A DNA stretch of 47,241 nucleotides from Bacillus siamensis KCTC 13613 (GCF_000262045.1 NZ_AJVF01000022.1:1-47241), one strand, 5' to 3'. Positions 1-6,645 are shown, counted from the stretch's first letter. Numbers and translations are program-made. The notes: generated from the sequence alone by a model not told the origin.

Positions 1-94
1 TTTTCAGGTTGACCATCTGACCGCGCAGTTTTTTATATTCACCCGCGCGCTGTTTGGCAGCGGCAAGCAGGCTGTTTGCTTCGAAAACTTTCAT
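1..94 (-). CDS. LXG-domain polymorphic toxin, N-terminal fragment (gene cut by window edge)
   Basis: Only the first 31 codons lie in the window, and the gene continues leftwards beyond position 1. The peptide opens MKVFEANSLLAAAKQRAGEY and continues with a KLRGQMVNL segment. This is the typical start of the helical LXG domain that carries Bacillus toxins (YeeF, YobL and relatives) to the type VII secretion system. I start at 94 because AAAGGA lies 8-9 bases upstream; the in-frame ATG at 100 sits directly on that ribosome binding site. The neighbour on the right is yeeI, as next to B. subtilis yeeF, which supports the family call. The C-terminal toxin domain and the immunity gene lie outside the window, so the toxic activity cannot be named. 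Confidence 0.75.
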   Translation of the reverse strand, partial: MKVFEANSLLAAAKQRAGEYKKLRGQMVNLK

Positions 95-228
95 GACCAT
101 ATCCTTTCTTTTGTTCGATATCAAAATTTTACCACGCGAATCGGGATATACAGTGTAGGAAATAGGTAATAAGAATAAAATGAATCTTTCGGCTTGCGAC
201 TTCCTTCCTGTATGAAAGGAGGCTTTTT

Positions 229-300
229 ATGTTTTGTACAATAACCCTCAAATACGGCTTAGTGCGCCGCGGTGATTTTAAGCGTGCCTGTTTTTTCTAA
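229..300 (+). CDS. Candidate 23-residue small ORF between the LXG gene and yeeI
   Basis: An ATG at 229 is preceded at ideal spacing by AAAGGAGGC (216-224), as good a ribosome binding site as any in the window. It opens a 23-codon frame ending in TAA at 298-300. The peptide starts MFCTITLKYG and is basic, with two cysteines. I do not recognise it. No convincing promoter is visible, and the sequence just upstream (CCTTCC...GGAAGG type complementarity) could instead be a weak hairpin. It ends 11 bases before the -35 region of yeeI. It could be a real micropeptide, an upstream ORF or a chance match; conservation would decide. Confidence 0.25.
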   Translation: MFCTITLKYGLVRRGDFKRACFF

Positions 301-310
301 TGTCTTACAC

Positions 311-339
311 TCGAAACAACCTAATCGCTGAGGTATAAT
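311..339 (+). promoter_or_regulatory. Sigma-A type promoter of yeeI
   Basis: A perfect -10 box TATAAT is at 334-339, with a partial -35 box TCGAAA (4 of 6 bases) at 311-316, 17 bases apart. The start codon of yeeI is 54 bases downstream of the -10 box. Confidence 0.65.
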
Positions 340-393
340 AGAAACAGAGTATTTAATCATACAGATTCAATTCGTGAAAGAGAGTGGAACAAA

Positions 394-1113
394 ATGGGCC
401 GTAAGTGGAACAATATTAAAGAAAAGAAAGCATCAAAGGACGCAAATACGAGCCGGATTTACGCGAAGTTCGGCCGTGAGATTTATGTGGCGGCAAAACA
501 AGGCGAGCCAGATCCGGAATCGAACCAGGCGTTAAAAGTGGTGCTTGAGCGCGCAAAGACGTACAGTGTGCCGAAAAATATTATTGAGCGTGCGATTGAA
601 AAGGCGAAAGGCGGCGCGGAGGAGAACTTTGACGAGCTGCGTTACGAAGGTTTCGGGCCGAACGGTTCAATGATCATCGTTGATGCGTTAACGAATAATG
701 TAAACCGCACGGCGCCTGAAGTTCGTGCCGCATTCGGGAAAAACGGAGGAAATATGGGTGTGAGCGGGTCTGTCGCTTACATGTTCGATGCGACTGCCGT
801 TATCGGCGTTGAAGGCAAGACGGCGGATGAAGCGCTGGAATTGCTGATGGAAGCTGACGTGGACGTGCGCGATATCTTAGAAGAGGATGACAGTGTTATC
901 GTGTATGCTGAGCCTGATCAATTCCATGCCGTACAAGAGGCATTCAAAAATGCCGGTGTTGAAGAGTTCACAGTTGCGGAGCTGACGATGCTTGCGCAAA
1001 ATGAAATCGAGCTTCCCGAAGATGCGAAAGCTCAATTTGAAAAGCTGATCGATGTGCTGGAAGATTTGGAAGACGTACAGCAGGTTTATCACAATGTAGA
1101 TTTAGGCGAATAA
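394..1113 (+). CDS. yeeI: YebC/TACO1-family protein YeeI (YebC2 type)
   Basis: This 239-residue cytoplasmic protein is full length for the YebC/PmpR/TACO1 family. It starts [20 protein letters not shown], the conserved basic N-terminus, followed by the FGPNG motif near residue 87 and the acidic C-terminal domain. Family members were long annotated as transcription regulators. Recent work on the B. subtilis YebC2 branch describes a ribosome-associated factor that relieves stalling at proline-rich stretches, in parallel with EF-P and the ABC-F protein YfmR, which is also encoded in this window. The start has a usable GAAAGAGAG ribosome binding site. It is a single-gene unit between its own promoter and a terminator. 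The family call is firm; the choice between roles in translation and transcription rests on the literature, not on this sequence. Confidence 0.93.
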   Translation: MGRKWNNIKEKKASKDANTSRIYAKFGREIYVAAKQGEPDPESNQALKVVLERAKTYSVPKNIIERAIEKAKGGAEENFDELRYEGFGPNGSMIIVDALTNNVNRTAPEVRAAFGKNGGNMGVSGSVAYMFDATAVIGVEGKTADEALELLMEADVDVRDILEEDDSVIVYAEPDQFHAVQEAFKNAGVEEFTVAELTMLAQNEIELPEDAKAQFEKLIDVLEDLEDVQQVYHNVDLGE

Positions 1114-1117
1114 AGAC

Positions 1118-1157
1118 AAAAAGGCCGGGGCGGCATAAGTTCCGGCCTTTTTATTTT
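1118..1157 (+). terminator. Rho-independent terminator of yeeI
   Basis: The stem AAAAAGGCCGG pairs with CCGGCCTTTTT and is followed by a T-rich tail. Confidence 0.9.
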
Positions 1158-1216
1158 GCTTATGCGGCCGGCCTGTATCGTATTTCTCCGTAAGCAATTA
1201 TTGATTATTTCGCCAA

Positions 1217-1261
1217 AACTGGGCGGATGCCCATACGTTTCCTTCCGCATGTCATAAACTG
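1217..1261 (+). promoter_or_regulatory. Sigma-K promoter of yeeK with a GerE-like box upstream
   Basis: The -10 element CATAAACTG (1253-1261) fits the sigma-K consensus CATAnnnTA at five of six defined bases. A TACG -35 core (AC at 1235-1236) lies 16 bases upstream. AACTGGGCGGAT at 1217-1228 matches the GerE site RWWTRGGYNNYY at about 10 of 12 positions. B. subtilis YeeK is reported to be made under sigma-K and GerE, which fits. The assignment is by consensus matching only. Confidence 0.6.
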
Positions 1262-1292
1262 GACTGTAACCTATGTGAAGGAGCGATAAATC

Positions 1293-1589
1293 ATGGATGA
1301 AAGAAGACCGATTTACGGCGGCGGCTTTGGCGGCGGCTATGGAGGGTTTGGAGGCTACGGCGGCTACCCGGGATACGGTTTTGGCGGCTACGGAGGCTAC
1401 GGCGGCTACGGAGGATATCCGGGATACGGTTTCGGCGGAGGCTACGGCTACCCGGGATACGGTTTTGGCGGTTACGGCGGCTATGGAGGGTTTGGAGGCT
1501 ACCCGGGATACGGTTTTGGCGGCTATGGCGGAGGCTACGGCGGCTACCCGTTCCATCATCATCATCATCGGGACAGTCAATATATCTGA
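1293..1589 (+). CDS. yeeK: Spore coat protein YeeK (Gly/Tyr-rich, His-ended)
   Basis: This 98-residue protein is built almost entirely of Gly, Tyr, Phe and Pro. After a short charged start (MDERRPIYGG) the unit GGYPGYGFGG and variants recur four times, and the protein ends in a run of five histidines and RDSQYI. Composition, position next to yeeI and the sporulation promoter all fit B. subtilis YeeK, an inner spore coat protein described as glycine-, tyrosine- and histidine-rich and needed with other coat proteins for assembly. It is shorter than I recall for the B. subtilis protein, as expected for a repeat that gains and loses units. Tyrosine-rich coat proteins are often cross-linked, but this is not shown here. 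The ribosome binding site GAAGGAG is well placed. Confidence 0.85.
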   Translation: MDERRPIYGGGFGGGYGGFGGYGGYPGYGFGGYGGYGGYGGYPGYGFGGGYGYPGYGFGGYGGYGGFGGYPGYGFGGYGGGYGGYPFHHHHHRDSQYI

Positions 1590-1601
1590 CCATTCGGGAA
1601 A

Positions 1602-1634
1602 AAGCACTCTTGGACAGCAAGAGTGTTTTTTTGT
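1602..1634 (+). terminator. Rho-independent terminator of yeeK
   Basis: CACTCTTG pairs with CAAGAGTG and is followed by seven T residues. Confidence 0.9.
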
Positions 1635-1673
1635 GACCGTTTCTAAGCGCCGGGCTTTTTTCATTTCTTGCGG

Positions 1674-1704
1674 GGCATAAATGCCGTTACGGGTTCATAC
1701 CTAT
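1674..1704 (+). promoter_or_regulatory. Sigma-E promoter of cotJABC
   Basis: The -35 element GGCATAAA (1674-1681) and the -10 element CATACCTAT (1696-1704) are 14 bases apart. Both resemble the sigma-E consensus (GKCATATT / CATACAMT). The B. subtilis cotJ operon is known to be sigma-E dependent. Confidence 0.7.
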
Positions 1705-1736
1705 TAAGGTCATGTGTTTAGGAAAGGAGGATCGTA

Positions 1737-1985
1737 ATGAAAGAAAATCAGCCGTTTACACCGGTTAAATCTTATAAGCCCTTCCACAGCCGGTTTGATC
1801 CCTGCCCGCCGATCGGGAGAAAATACTACAGAACGCCGCCGCATCTTTATATGCGGTTTCAGCCGTATCACTTGGAGCAGTTTTCTCCGATGGAGGCATT
1901 GAGAAAAGGGACCCTTTGGAAGGATCTTTACGATTTCTATGATAATCCTTATCGGGGGGGAATCGAATATGGCGAAAAAGATTGA
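1737..1985 (+). CDS. cotJA: Spore coat-associated protein CotJA
   Basis: This 82-residue basic, proline- and tyrosine-rich protein is the first gene of cotJABC and has the same length as I recall for B. subtilis CotJA. In B. subtilis the CotJ proteins are made in the mother cell and enter the inner coat, with CotJA needed for CotJC to be incorporated. The protein has no signal or membrane segment. It starts behind a strong AAAGGAGG site. Its 3' end overlaps the start of cotJB by 17 bases, suggesting translational coupling. Confidence 0.92.
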   Translation: MKENQPFTPVKSYKPFHSRFDPCPPIGRKYYRTPPHLYMRFQPYHLEQFSPMEALRKGTLWKDLYDFYDNPYRGGIEYGEKD

Positions 1986-2232
1986 TGATGAATACTATCG
2001 GCTGCTGGAGCAAATCCAGGCGGCGGACTTTGTCTTGGTGGAGCTGACGCTTTATCTGGATACGCATCCCCATGACCGTCTCGCGCTTCAGCAGTTTCAT
2101 GAATATTCCCGGTACTCAAGGCAGCTGAGAAAACGGTTTGAACCTGAGTACGGACCGCTTCTGCAATTTGGCGTGAGTCAGGTTGGCGCGCAGTGGGATT
2201 GGGGCCGCGGTCCTTGGCCGTGGCAAGTATAA
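1969..2232 (+). CDS. cotJB: Spore coat protein CotJB
   Basis: This 87-residue protein starts [20 protein letters not shown] and ends in a tryptophan-rich tail ([12 protein letters not shown]). It contains a predicted helical core with the [13 protein letters not shown] segment typical of the CotJB family. I start at ATG 1969 behind a GGGGGGG tract; an ATG upstream at 1939 would give a 97-residue form but lies deep in cotJA without a ribosome binding site. It is the middle gene of the operon and probably forms a complex with CotJA and CotJC in the coat. Confidence 0.9.
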   Translation: MAKKIDDEYYRLLEQIQAADFVLVELTLYLDTHPHDRLALQQFHEYSRYSRQLRKRFEPEYGPLLQFGVSQVGAQWDWGRGPWPWQV

Positions 2233-2246
2233 GGAGGGATCTGTAA

Positions 2247-2816
2247 ATGTGGGTATATGAAAAAAAGCTGCAGTATCCGGTTAAAGTGAGCACATGCAAC
2301 CCGATGCTGGCTAAGTTTTTGATTGAACAATACGGCGGGGCTGACGGCGAATTAGCCGCCGCGCTCCGGTATTTAAACCAGCGCTACACGATTCCTGATA
2401 AGGTGATCGGCCTGCTGACAGATATCGGCACGGAGGAGTTTGCCCATTTGGAAATGATTGCGACGATGATTTATAAGCTGACAAAAGATGCGACCCCGCA
2501 GCAGCTGCGTGATGCAGGGCTCAGCGACCATTACGTCAACCATGACAGCGCGCTGTTTTATCATAATGCGGCCGGAGTTCCGTTCACGGCGTCTTACATA
2601 CAGGCAAAGGGAGACCCGATCGCTGATTTATATGAAGATATCGCTGCTGAAGAGAAGGCGAGAGCGACGTATCAATGGATTATTGATATTTCCGATGATC
2701 CTGACCTGAATGATTCACTCCGTTTTCTGCGTGAGCGTGAAATCGTTCACTCCATGCGTTTCAGGGAAGCGGTTGAGATTTTAAAAGAAGAACGTGATAA
2801 GAAGAAAATTTTTTAA
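2247..2816 (+). CDS. cotJC: CotJC, manganese-catalase-family spore coat protein
   Basis: This 189-residue protein has the ferritin-like fold of manganese catalases. Likely metal ligands are the glutamates and histidines in EEFAHLE (about residues 68-74), AEEKAR (about 132-137) and REREIVHSMRF near the end. B. subtilis CotJC is an inner coat protein whose sequence predicts peroxide breakdown; catalase activity is inferred from the family. It follows cotJB by 14 bases, with AAGGAGGG upstream. It is the last gene of the operon and is followed directly by a terminator. Confidence 0.93.
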   Translation: MWVYEKKLQYPVKVSTCNPMLAKFLIEQYGGADGELAAALRYLNQRYTIPDKVIGLLTDIGTEEFAHLEMIATMIYKLTKDATPQQLRDAGLSDHYVNHDSALFYHNAAGVPFTASYIQAKGDPIADLYEDIAAEEKARATYQWIIDISDDPDLNDSLRFLREREIVHSMRFREAVEILKEERDKKKIF

Positions 2817-2847
2817 ACGGCCCTCAAACATGACGGCTGTTTTTTTC
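2814..2847 (+). terminator. Rho-independent terminator of cotJABC
   Basis: AAACGGCC pairs with GGCTGTTT (one G-T pair) and is followed by a run of T. The stem begins within the cotJC stop codon. Confidence 0.85.
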
Positions 2848-2904
2848 CTTTCTGCGTTTGGTCTATAATGAAGGTGTCGAATATTCTGATTACGGGAGGA
2901 TTTT

Positions 2905-3438
2905 ATGACACCATTTACGATTACGGAAGAGACGGCGGGAGCCTTCCGGGTCACCCTTGCCCGGAAGGATGATACAAAAGAGGTTATGGAGCTGCTCGTG
3001 TCAGCGGCGGAATGGCTTCGGGATAAAGGGTCAAACCAGTGGAGCGGGCTTTTGCAAGGGGAAGATACCCACAATATGCGGGAGGCAATCGCCAAAGGAC
3101 ATGTTTTTCTATTCAGGCAGAAAGTTGAGCTGGCCGGTGTCGTCATGCTGCTCCCCGAAGCAAGCGAGTGGGACAGACGTCTATGGGGCAATCAGGGACA
3201 TGGAGAATCCGTATATCTGCATCGGCTGGCGATTAACAGGCGGTATGCAGGCGTGGGACTCGGCCGGACGATCATGACTTGGGCGGAGACGGGGGTGTCT
3301 TGTCCGGGAAAAACGAAAATCCGGCTCGATTGCGTGTCTGACAACAAGGCGCTTCAGTCGTTTTACAACGGGATGGGATACGAATCAAAAGGATTTGCAT
3401 CAGGTTATCATTTGTTTGAAAAAGAGATGAGCAAATAA
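2905..3438 (+). CDS. yesJ: GNAT-family N-acetyltransferase YesJ
   Basis: This 177-residue single-domain acyltransferase shows the GNAT core: YLHRLAINRRYAGVGLG (acetyl-CoA pyrophosphate loop, about residues 104-120), RLDCVSDNKALQSFYNGMGY (the C-terminal motif of the fold) and a final FEKEM strand. The substrate is unknown. It has its own TATAAT (2864-2869) after the cotJ terminator, but only a poor -35. Position after cotJC matches B. subtilis yesJ. The start is supported by CGGGAGGAT. Confidence 0.85.
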   Translation: MTPFTITEETAGAFRVTLARKDDTKEVMELLVSAAEWLRDKGSNQWSGLLQGEDTHNMREAIAKGHVFLFRQKVELAGVVMLLPEASEWDRRLWGNQGHGESVYLHRLAINRRYAGVGLGRTIMTWAETGVSCPGKTKIRLDCVSDNKALQSFYNGMGYESKGFASGYHLFEKEMSK

Positions 3439-3468
3439 AAAGCTCCTCATGACGGAGGTACAAGAGAC

Positions 3469-3747
3469 ATGGGATATTTTTATCTGATCTGTCTGGCCGC
3501 GTTTTGTCTTAACTTTGCCGTATCGGCTGTTCTCCGTAAAAAATGGCCGAAAAAGATGTGGCCTGAATGCCTTTTGGCGGTACTGGGCCTTGCTGCATTC
3601 GGTACGGTTGTTTACAGCATTTTCGGTATTGGCGGCTGGGAAGGGATGGGCCTGGGCCTTGCTGCGATGTTTGCCGGTTTCGGAGCGGCCGCCGGTTATG
3701 TCGCTGAGACGTGCGTTCGGGTCGTGAAATCGAATCAAAAACATTAA
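3469..3747 (+). CDS. yesK: Small membrane protein YesK
   Basis: This 92-residue protein has three hydrophobic segments (about residues 3-20, 32-50 and 52-72) separated by a basic loop (RKKWPKKMW). It is probably an integral membrane protein. The function is unknown. The start follows GACGGAGGT and lies 30 bases after yesJ without a terminator between, so the two are probably cotranscribed. In B. subtilis yesK is followed by the large yesL-yetA-lpl pectin-use region; here the next gene is yetF. Confidence 0.8.
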   Translation: MGYFYLICLAAFCLNFAVSAVLRKKWPKKMWPECLLAVLGLAAFGTVVYSIFGIGGWEGMGLGLAAMFAGFGAAAGYVAETCVRVVKSNQKH

Positions 3748-3753
3748 ACAGAG

Positions 3754-3779
3754 AAACGCGGCTGCGGCTGCGTTTTTTG
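3754..3779 (+). terminator. Rho-independent terminator of yesJ-yesK
   Basis: AAACGCGGC pairs with GCTGCGTTT (one G-T pair) around a TGCG loop, followed by T residues. Confidence 0.85.
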
Positions 3780-3851
3780 TGTTTTCGGCCGCTGTATAGA
3801 AAACAGGCGGATGTCCATAATGGTAATGACTTTTAAGAAGAAGGTGCAGAT

Positions 3852-4541
3852 ATGGGACATTTATTTACAGTTGCTTGGGAATTAGTATGCGGTTTGGGTA
3901 TTTTATTTGTGATTTTAAAATTGCTCGGAAAAACTCAATTCTCACAGATTACGCCATTTGATTTTATTTCGGCGCTTATTCTCGGCGAATTGGTCGGAAA
4001 TGCGGTGTATGATAAAGGCGTCAGGATCGTTGAAATCATTTTTGCTTCTCTGTTATGGGGGATTTTAATCTATTTCATCGAACTGATTACGCAGAAAGTG
4101 AAAAGCTCCAGAAAGCTGTTGGAAGGCGAGCCGAACATTGTCATCCATAAAGGAAAACTGAAATATGATGTGCTGAAAAAGAATAAACTGGACATTAATC
4201 AGCTGCAGAGCCTTCTCAGACAGGCGAACTGCTTTTCCATACAGGAAGCGGAATATGCGATTTTAGAAACAAACGGGATGGTCAGCGTCCTGCCGAAATT
4301 TCCGTACGACACGACGAAAAACGGCGACATGCAAATAAAACCGAAGCAGGTCTCTTTACCGGTCACACTGATTATTGACGGTGAAGTGCTGCACGAAAAT
4401 CTGAAAGAAGCCGGGGTGGAAGAAAAGCAGCTGACTCAGGAGCTGAAAAAGCTGAACATCAAAAAAACGGAGGACGTGTTGTATGCGGAATGGAAGCCCG
4501 ATAAACCGCTGTTTGTCCTGCCGTATGAGGAGAAAAAATAA
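3852..4541 (+). CDS. yetF: DUF421 membrane protein YetF
   Basis: This 229-residue protein has three N-terminal membrane helices (about residues 5-22, 35-55 and 62-80) and a cytoplasmic DUF421 domain containing the family motif VIHKGKLKYDVLKKNKLD (about 97-114). A second half carries LPVTLIIDGEVLHENL. Family members are common in spore formers and may act in the spore or its membrane, but the molecular role is unknown. It is monocistronic and convergent with hmoA across a shared terminator. AAGAAGGTG lies before the ATG. Confidence 0.88.
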   Translation: MGHLFTVAWELVCGLGILFVILKLLGKTQFSQITPFDFISALILGELVGNAVYDKGVRIVEIIFASLLWGILIYFIELITQKVKSSRKLLEGEPNIVIHKGKLKYDVLKKNKLDINQLQSLLRQANCFSIQEAEYAILETNGMVSVLPKFPYDTTKNGDMQIKPKQVSLPVTLIIDGEVLHENLKEAGVEEKQLTQELKKLNIKKTEDVLYAEWKPDKPLFVLPYEEKK

Positions 4542-4575
4542 AAAGAGCTTTGCCCTGGGGCAAACGCTCTTTATT
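4541..4575. terminator. Bidirectional terminator between yetF and hmoA
   Basis: The long stem AAAGAGC-TTTGCC pairs with GGCAAA-CGCTCTTT, with A-rich and T-rich flanks serving both strands. Confidence 0.9.
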
Positions 4576-4900
4576 ATTTTCCGTGTACGCCTGTTTTAAC
4601 GGCTTTGACATGATACATACCGACGTCCGTCCCAAGCATGTAATCAGGTTTCGGCTTGCCTTGGTTTGCTTTGTGGGCCGCGATGTGATCTTCGCTTTTT
4701 TCCCATTGCTTCCAATGGTCTTCTGACTCCCAGCGGATTAAGACGACGACTTCTTCATCGCCGCGGCGGACTTTTTTCTCCAGGACTGTTACGTCAATCA
4801 AGCCTTCCTGCTTTTCGATTACGCCTTCTGAGCTGAAGCGTTCGATCACTTTATCGGCATGTCCTTCTTTTACGGTCATTTTTCTGATTTGCACGAACAT
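4574..4900 (-). CDS. hmoA: Haem-degrading monooxygenase HmoA (YetG)
   Basis: This 108-residue protein has the antibiotic-biosynthesis-monooxygenase (IsdG-like) ferredoxin fold: MFVQIRKMTVKEGHADKVIE at the N-terminus and IRWESEDHWKQWEKSEDH (about residues 57-74), the conserved Trp/His segment. B. subtilis HmoA opens haem and releases iron, linking it to iron supply. I start at ATG 4900, eight bases after GGAGAG; a TTG further upstream would add five residues without a better ribosome binding site. The promoter contains a near-consensus Fur box, which supports iron-dependent repression. It is convergent with yetF. Confidence 0.9.
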   Translation of the reverse strand: MFVQIRKMTVKEGHADKVIERFSSEGVIEKQEGLIDVTVLEKKVRRGDEEVVVLIRWESEDHWKQWEKSEDHIAAHKANQGKPKPDYMLGTDVGMYHVKAVKTGVHGK

Positions 4901-4930
4901 CTGGCATCTCTCCAATCATTTTCAAGTTTT

Positions 4931-4960
4931 ATTTTAAATGAAAATGATTCTCAAAGTCAA
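4931..4960 (-). promoter_or_regulatory. hmoA promoter with Fur box in the spacer
   Basis: On the minus strand TTGACT (plus 4955-4960) and TAAAAT (plus 4931-4936) are 18 bases apart. Between them, at 4939-4953, TGAAAATGATTCTCA matches the 7-1-7 Fur core TGATAATNATTATCA at 12 of 14 positions. A repressor bound there would block RNA polymerase directly. Confidence 0.85.
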
Positions 4961-4973
4961 TTAGGACGACTGA

Positions 4974-5336
4974 TTACGATTTGAGGAGAAAGACATGACC
5001 TTCCTCGTCTTTAAATTGCACGAAGCTGCCCCACTCCATTTGTTTCGGTTCATCTATAAATGTGACGCCGTTTTTTTTCATCTGTTCGTACGCGGCAAAG
5101 ACATCTTCGCATTCAAATACGATTGAAGCCTTCATATGCTCGGCCCCTTTCATCATTGCTTTCGGATAGATAACCAAATGAGTCTCGGCTCCTTTTGGCG
5201 CTACTTCAAGCCAGAAGGCATTCGGGCCCATCGGATGTTCGGCGACGGTTTCAAACCCCGCTTTTTCCGTCCAGAATGTTTTCGCTTTTTGCTGATCATC
5301 AGTGTATACGGCGACTGTCGCGATTTTTTTGATCAT
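4974..5336 (-). CDS. yetH: Glyoxalase/bleomycin-resistance-fold protein YetH
   Basis: This 120-residue protein of the vicinal-oxygen-chelate superfamily starts MIKKIATVAVYTDDQQKAKT and contains FWLEVAPKG and a C-terminal SFVQFKDEEGHVFLLK strand pair that usually supplies a metal ligand. Substrate and reaction are not known. The start at 5336 is chosen because AGGAGG lies eight bases upstream; a longer frame begins at 5393 without support. It lies upstream of hmoA on the same strand, but hmoA has its own Fur-controlled promoter. Confidence 0.85.
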   Translation of the reverse strand: MIKKIATVAVYTDDQQKAKTFWTEKAGFETVAEHPMGPNAFWLEVAPKGAETHLVIYPKAMMKGAEHMKASIVFECEDVFAAYEQMKKNGVTFIDEPKQMEWGSFVQFKDEEGHVFLLKS

Positions 5337-5497
5337 CTTACTGACCTCCTGTTTTATTTCTTTTATAGTGTGTCCTGCAGGCGAAAAAAGCAACCGAAAG
5401 CTTTAATGTGCCGGCTTTTTTTTATTTCTCTAGTACGATCGGCAATTCCGATTTATAATTTAGACAAAAGTACATATTCTTGAAAGAGGAGACGGCA

Positions 5498-6364
5498 GTG
5501 AACAAAGACCAATTACTTCATGATTATATTATTACACATTCGGCCGAGCTGACGGAAAAATGGCTCAAGCTGAGACGGAAGCTGAGAGGGCATTTTTATT
5601 CTGCGAATCAATTAAGTGAGGAAATGAAACAGCTGCTGATCGAGCAGCATACCTTTACGAACACGGCCGTCGCAAGCGCTTTTTTGGAAGACCCGGCTGT
5701 TTTTCAGCATAACAAAGAAAAATGGGCCGCACAGGTAGCGAAAAGCAGAGTGGAGCAGGACGCGCAGGTTCATGAGGTCGTTGAAGCGATCGGCAATTCA
5801 AGAACCGTCTTTTGGGATGCGGTCACCCGTTTTATAGATGAGCATCAGGATATCGTAACAAAAGAGGATGTCCGCCGCTGGAATCACCTTGTTAACAGCT
5901 CATTTGATCAGCTGATGACGGATTTTACTGAACAGTATCAGACATTAATGATCGCGAGGCTGTCATCTCAGCAGGAGCTTATTTCCGAATTGAGCTGTCC
6001 GGTTATTTTGATCGCGGATACGATCGGCACTCTGCCGCTCATCGGCGCGATTGATACGAGACGGGCGCGCGTGATATTGGAGACGGTGCCGGAAAACTGT
6101 GTCGCCAAACGGATCACAAACCTTGTGATTGATCTGTCCGGTGTGCCCATTGTCGATACGATGGTGGCGCAGCAATTGTACATGCTGTCGAAAACGTTAT
6201 TTCTTCTCGGCATCAGAACCGTATTTTCCGGCATTCGGCCTGATGTGGCACAGACTTCTATCCAATTGGGACTTGATTTTTCAGCGTATCAAACCTACGG
6301 CTCTCTGGAGCAGGCGCTCGCCAGCATGGGTGTCACATGTACGATCGAGGAAACAAAAGCATAG
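5498..6364 (+). CDS. RsbR-family STAS-domain protein (stressosome type)
   Basis: This 288-residue protein has a helical non-haem-globin-like N-terminal domain (about residues 5-150) and a C-terminal STAS domain (about 165-280). In the STAS domain both phosphorylatable threonines of the RsbR family are present, in IDT (Thr 187) and VDT (Thr 221), within LPLIGAIDT and LVIDLSGVPIVDT. RsbR proteins form the stressosome with RsbS and hold the kinase RsbT until stress releases it to activate sigma-B. I start at GTG 5498 behind AGAGGAG. A TATAAT at 5454-5459 is a likely -10. No rsbS or rsbT is adjacent, so it would work as an orphan sensor with the main rsb operon. I am unsure which named paralogue it is. 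Confidence 0.88.
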   Translation: MNKDQLLHDYIITHSAELTEKWLKLRRKLRGHFYSANQLSEEMKQLLIEQHTFTNTAVASAFLEDPAVFQHNKEKWAAQVAKSRVEQDAQVHEVVEAIGNSRTVFWDAVTRFIDEHQDIVTKEDVRRWNHLVNSSFDQLMTDFTEQYQTLMIARLSSQQELISELSCPVILIADTIGTLPLIGAIDTRRARVILETVPENCVAKRITNLVIDLSGVPIVDTMVAQQLYMLSKTLFLLGIRTVFSGIRPDVAQTSIQLGLDFSAYQTYGSLEQALASMGVTCTIEETKA

Positions 6365-6402
6365 AAAAAAGGTGCTCCGGCCAGAGGCGGGGCGCTTTTT
6401 TT
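6365..6402 (+). terminator. Rho-independent terminator of the RsbR-type gene
   Basis: A 15-pair stem (6366-6380 with 6389-6402, several G-T pairs) is followed by T residues. Confidence 0.88.
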
Positions 6403-6438
6403 GTCAGCGGGAAACAATTTAAATATTCAAAAACTTAG

Positions 6439-6468
6439 TTGACAGCTAGGGATAGTTTGAATTATTCT
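6439..6468 (+). promoter_or_regulatory. Sigma-A promoter of the cysPTWA leader
   Basis: A perfect -35 TTGACA (6439-6444) is followed after 18 bases by TATTCT (6463-6468, 4 of 6). This predicts a transcript starting near 6475 and a leader of about 170 bases. A second possible -10, the extended TGGTATAAT at 6542-6550, lies inside the leader and could be an alternative start. Confidence 0.6.
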
Positions 6469-6474
6469 TATACA

Positions 6475-6616
6475 CATCGAACCGGCACCAATAGCTGATC
6501 GTACACAAACGAAAGCTGGCCGTATTGCCCATATCTGATACTGGTATAATGGCCCATCAGTCAACTGAAGGCATATTATTTTCCTTTTTTAAAAGGAGAT
6601 AATATGCCTTTTTTTA
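6475..6616 (+). promoter_or_regulatory. Candidate transcription-attenuation leader upstream of cysP
   Basis: The leader can form competing structures. A strong terminator (6570-6615) uses GGCATATTAT as its left arm. An alternative hairpin pairs ATAAT/GCC/CAG (6546-6550, 6552-6554, 6558-6560) with CTG/GGC/ATTAT (6565-6567, 6570-6572, 6575-6579), consuming that arm and so acting as an antiterminator. A third stem, GGCCGTA (6518-6524) with AATGGCC (6548-6554), would hide the antiterminator's left arm. Upstream is another hairpin, AGCT-TCGT with ACGA-AGCT (6493-6517). I see no T-box core, S-box, TPP or other known riboswitch consensus. The sensor is unknown; a sulfur metabolite is a natural guess from the downstream genes. 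Confidence 0.55.
6570..6615 (+). terminator. Leader terminator in front of cysP
   Basis: GGCATATTAT pairs with ATAATATGCC, and the stem continues internally as TCCTTTT with AAAAGGA, giving about 17 pairs, then seven T residues. It lies between the promoter and the coding region, so it is an attenuator rather than an end-of-gene terminator. Confidence 0.85.
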
Positions 6617-6645
6617 TGCAGAGAAAGAGAGGAGAAATCAGGCAA

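Noticed and set aside
1089..1680. Several overlapping frames on both strands over yeeK
   Set aside because: They are low-complexity shadows of the Gly/Tyr repeat. Only the plus-strand frame at 1293 has a ribosome binding site and a sporulation promoter.
5380..5430. Terminator-like AAAAAAGC/GCTTTTTT hairpin upstream of yetH
   Set aside because: The loop is about 22 bases and no plus-strand gene ends there; on the other strand it would precede the yetH promoter. Likely chance in AT-rich DNA.
6542..6550. Extended -10 TGGTATAAT as the main cysP promoter
   Set aside because: It lacks a proper -35 and lies within the paired arms of the leader. The TTGACA upstream gives a better overall promoter. 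It remains possible as a second start.
6475..6616. S-box or T-box riboswitch upstream of cysP
   Set aside because: The conserved S-box GGGACTGGCC-like core and the T-box TGGNACCGCG element are both absent, although the terminator layout is similar.
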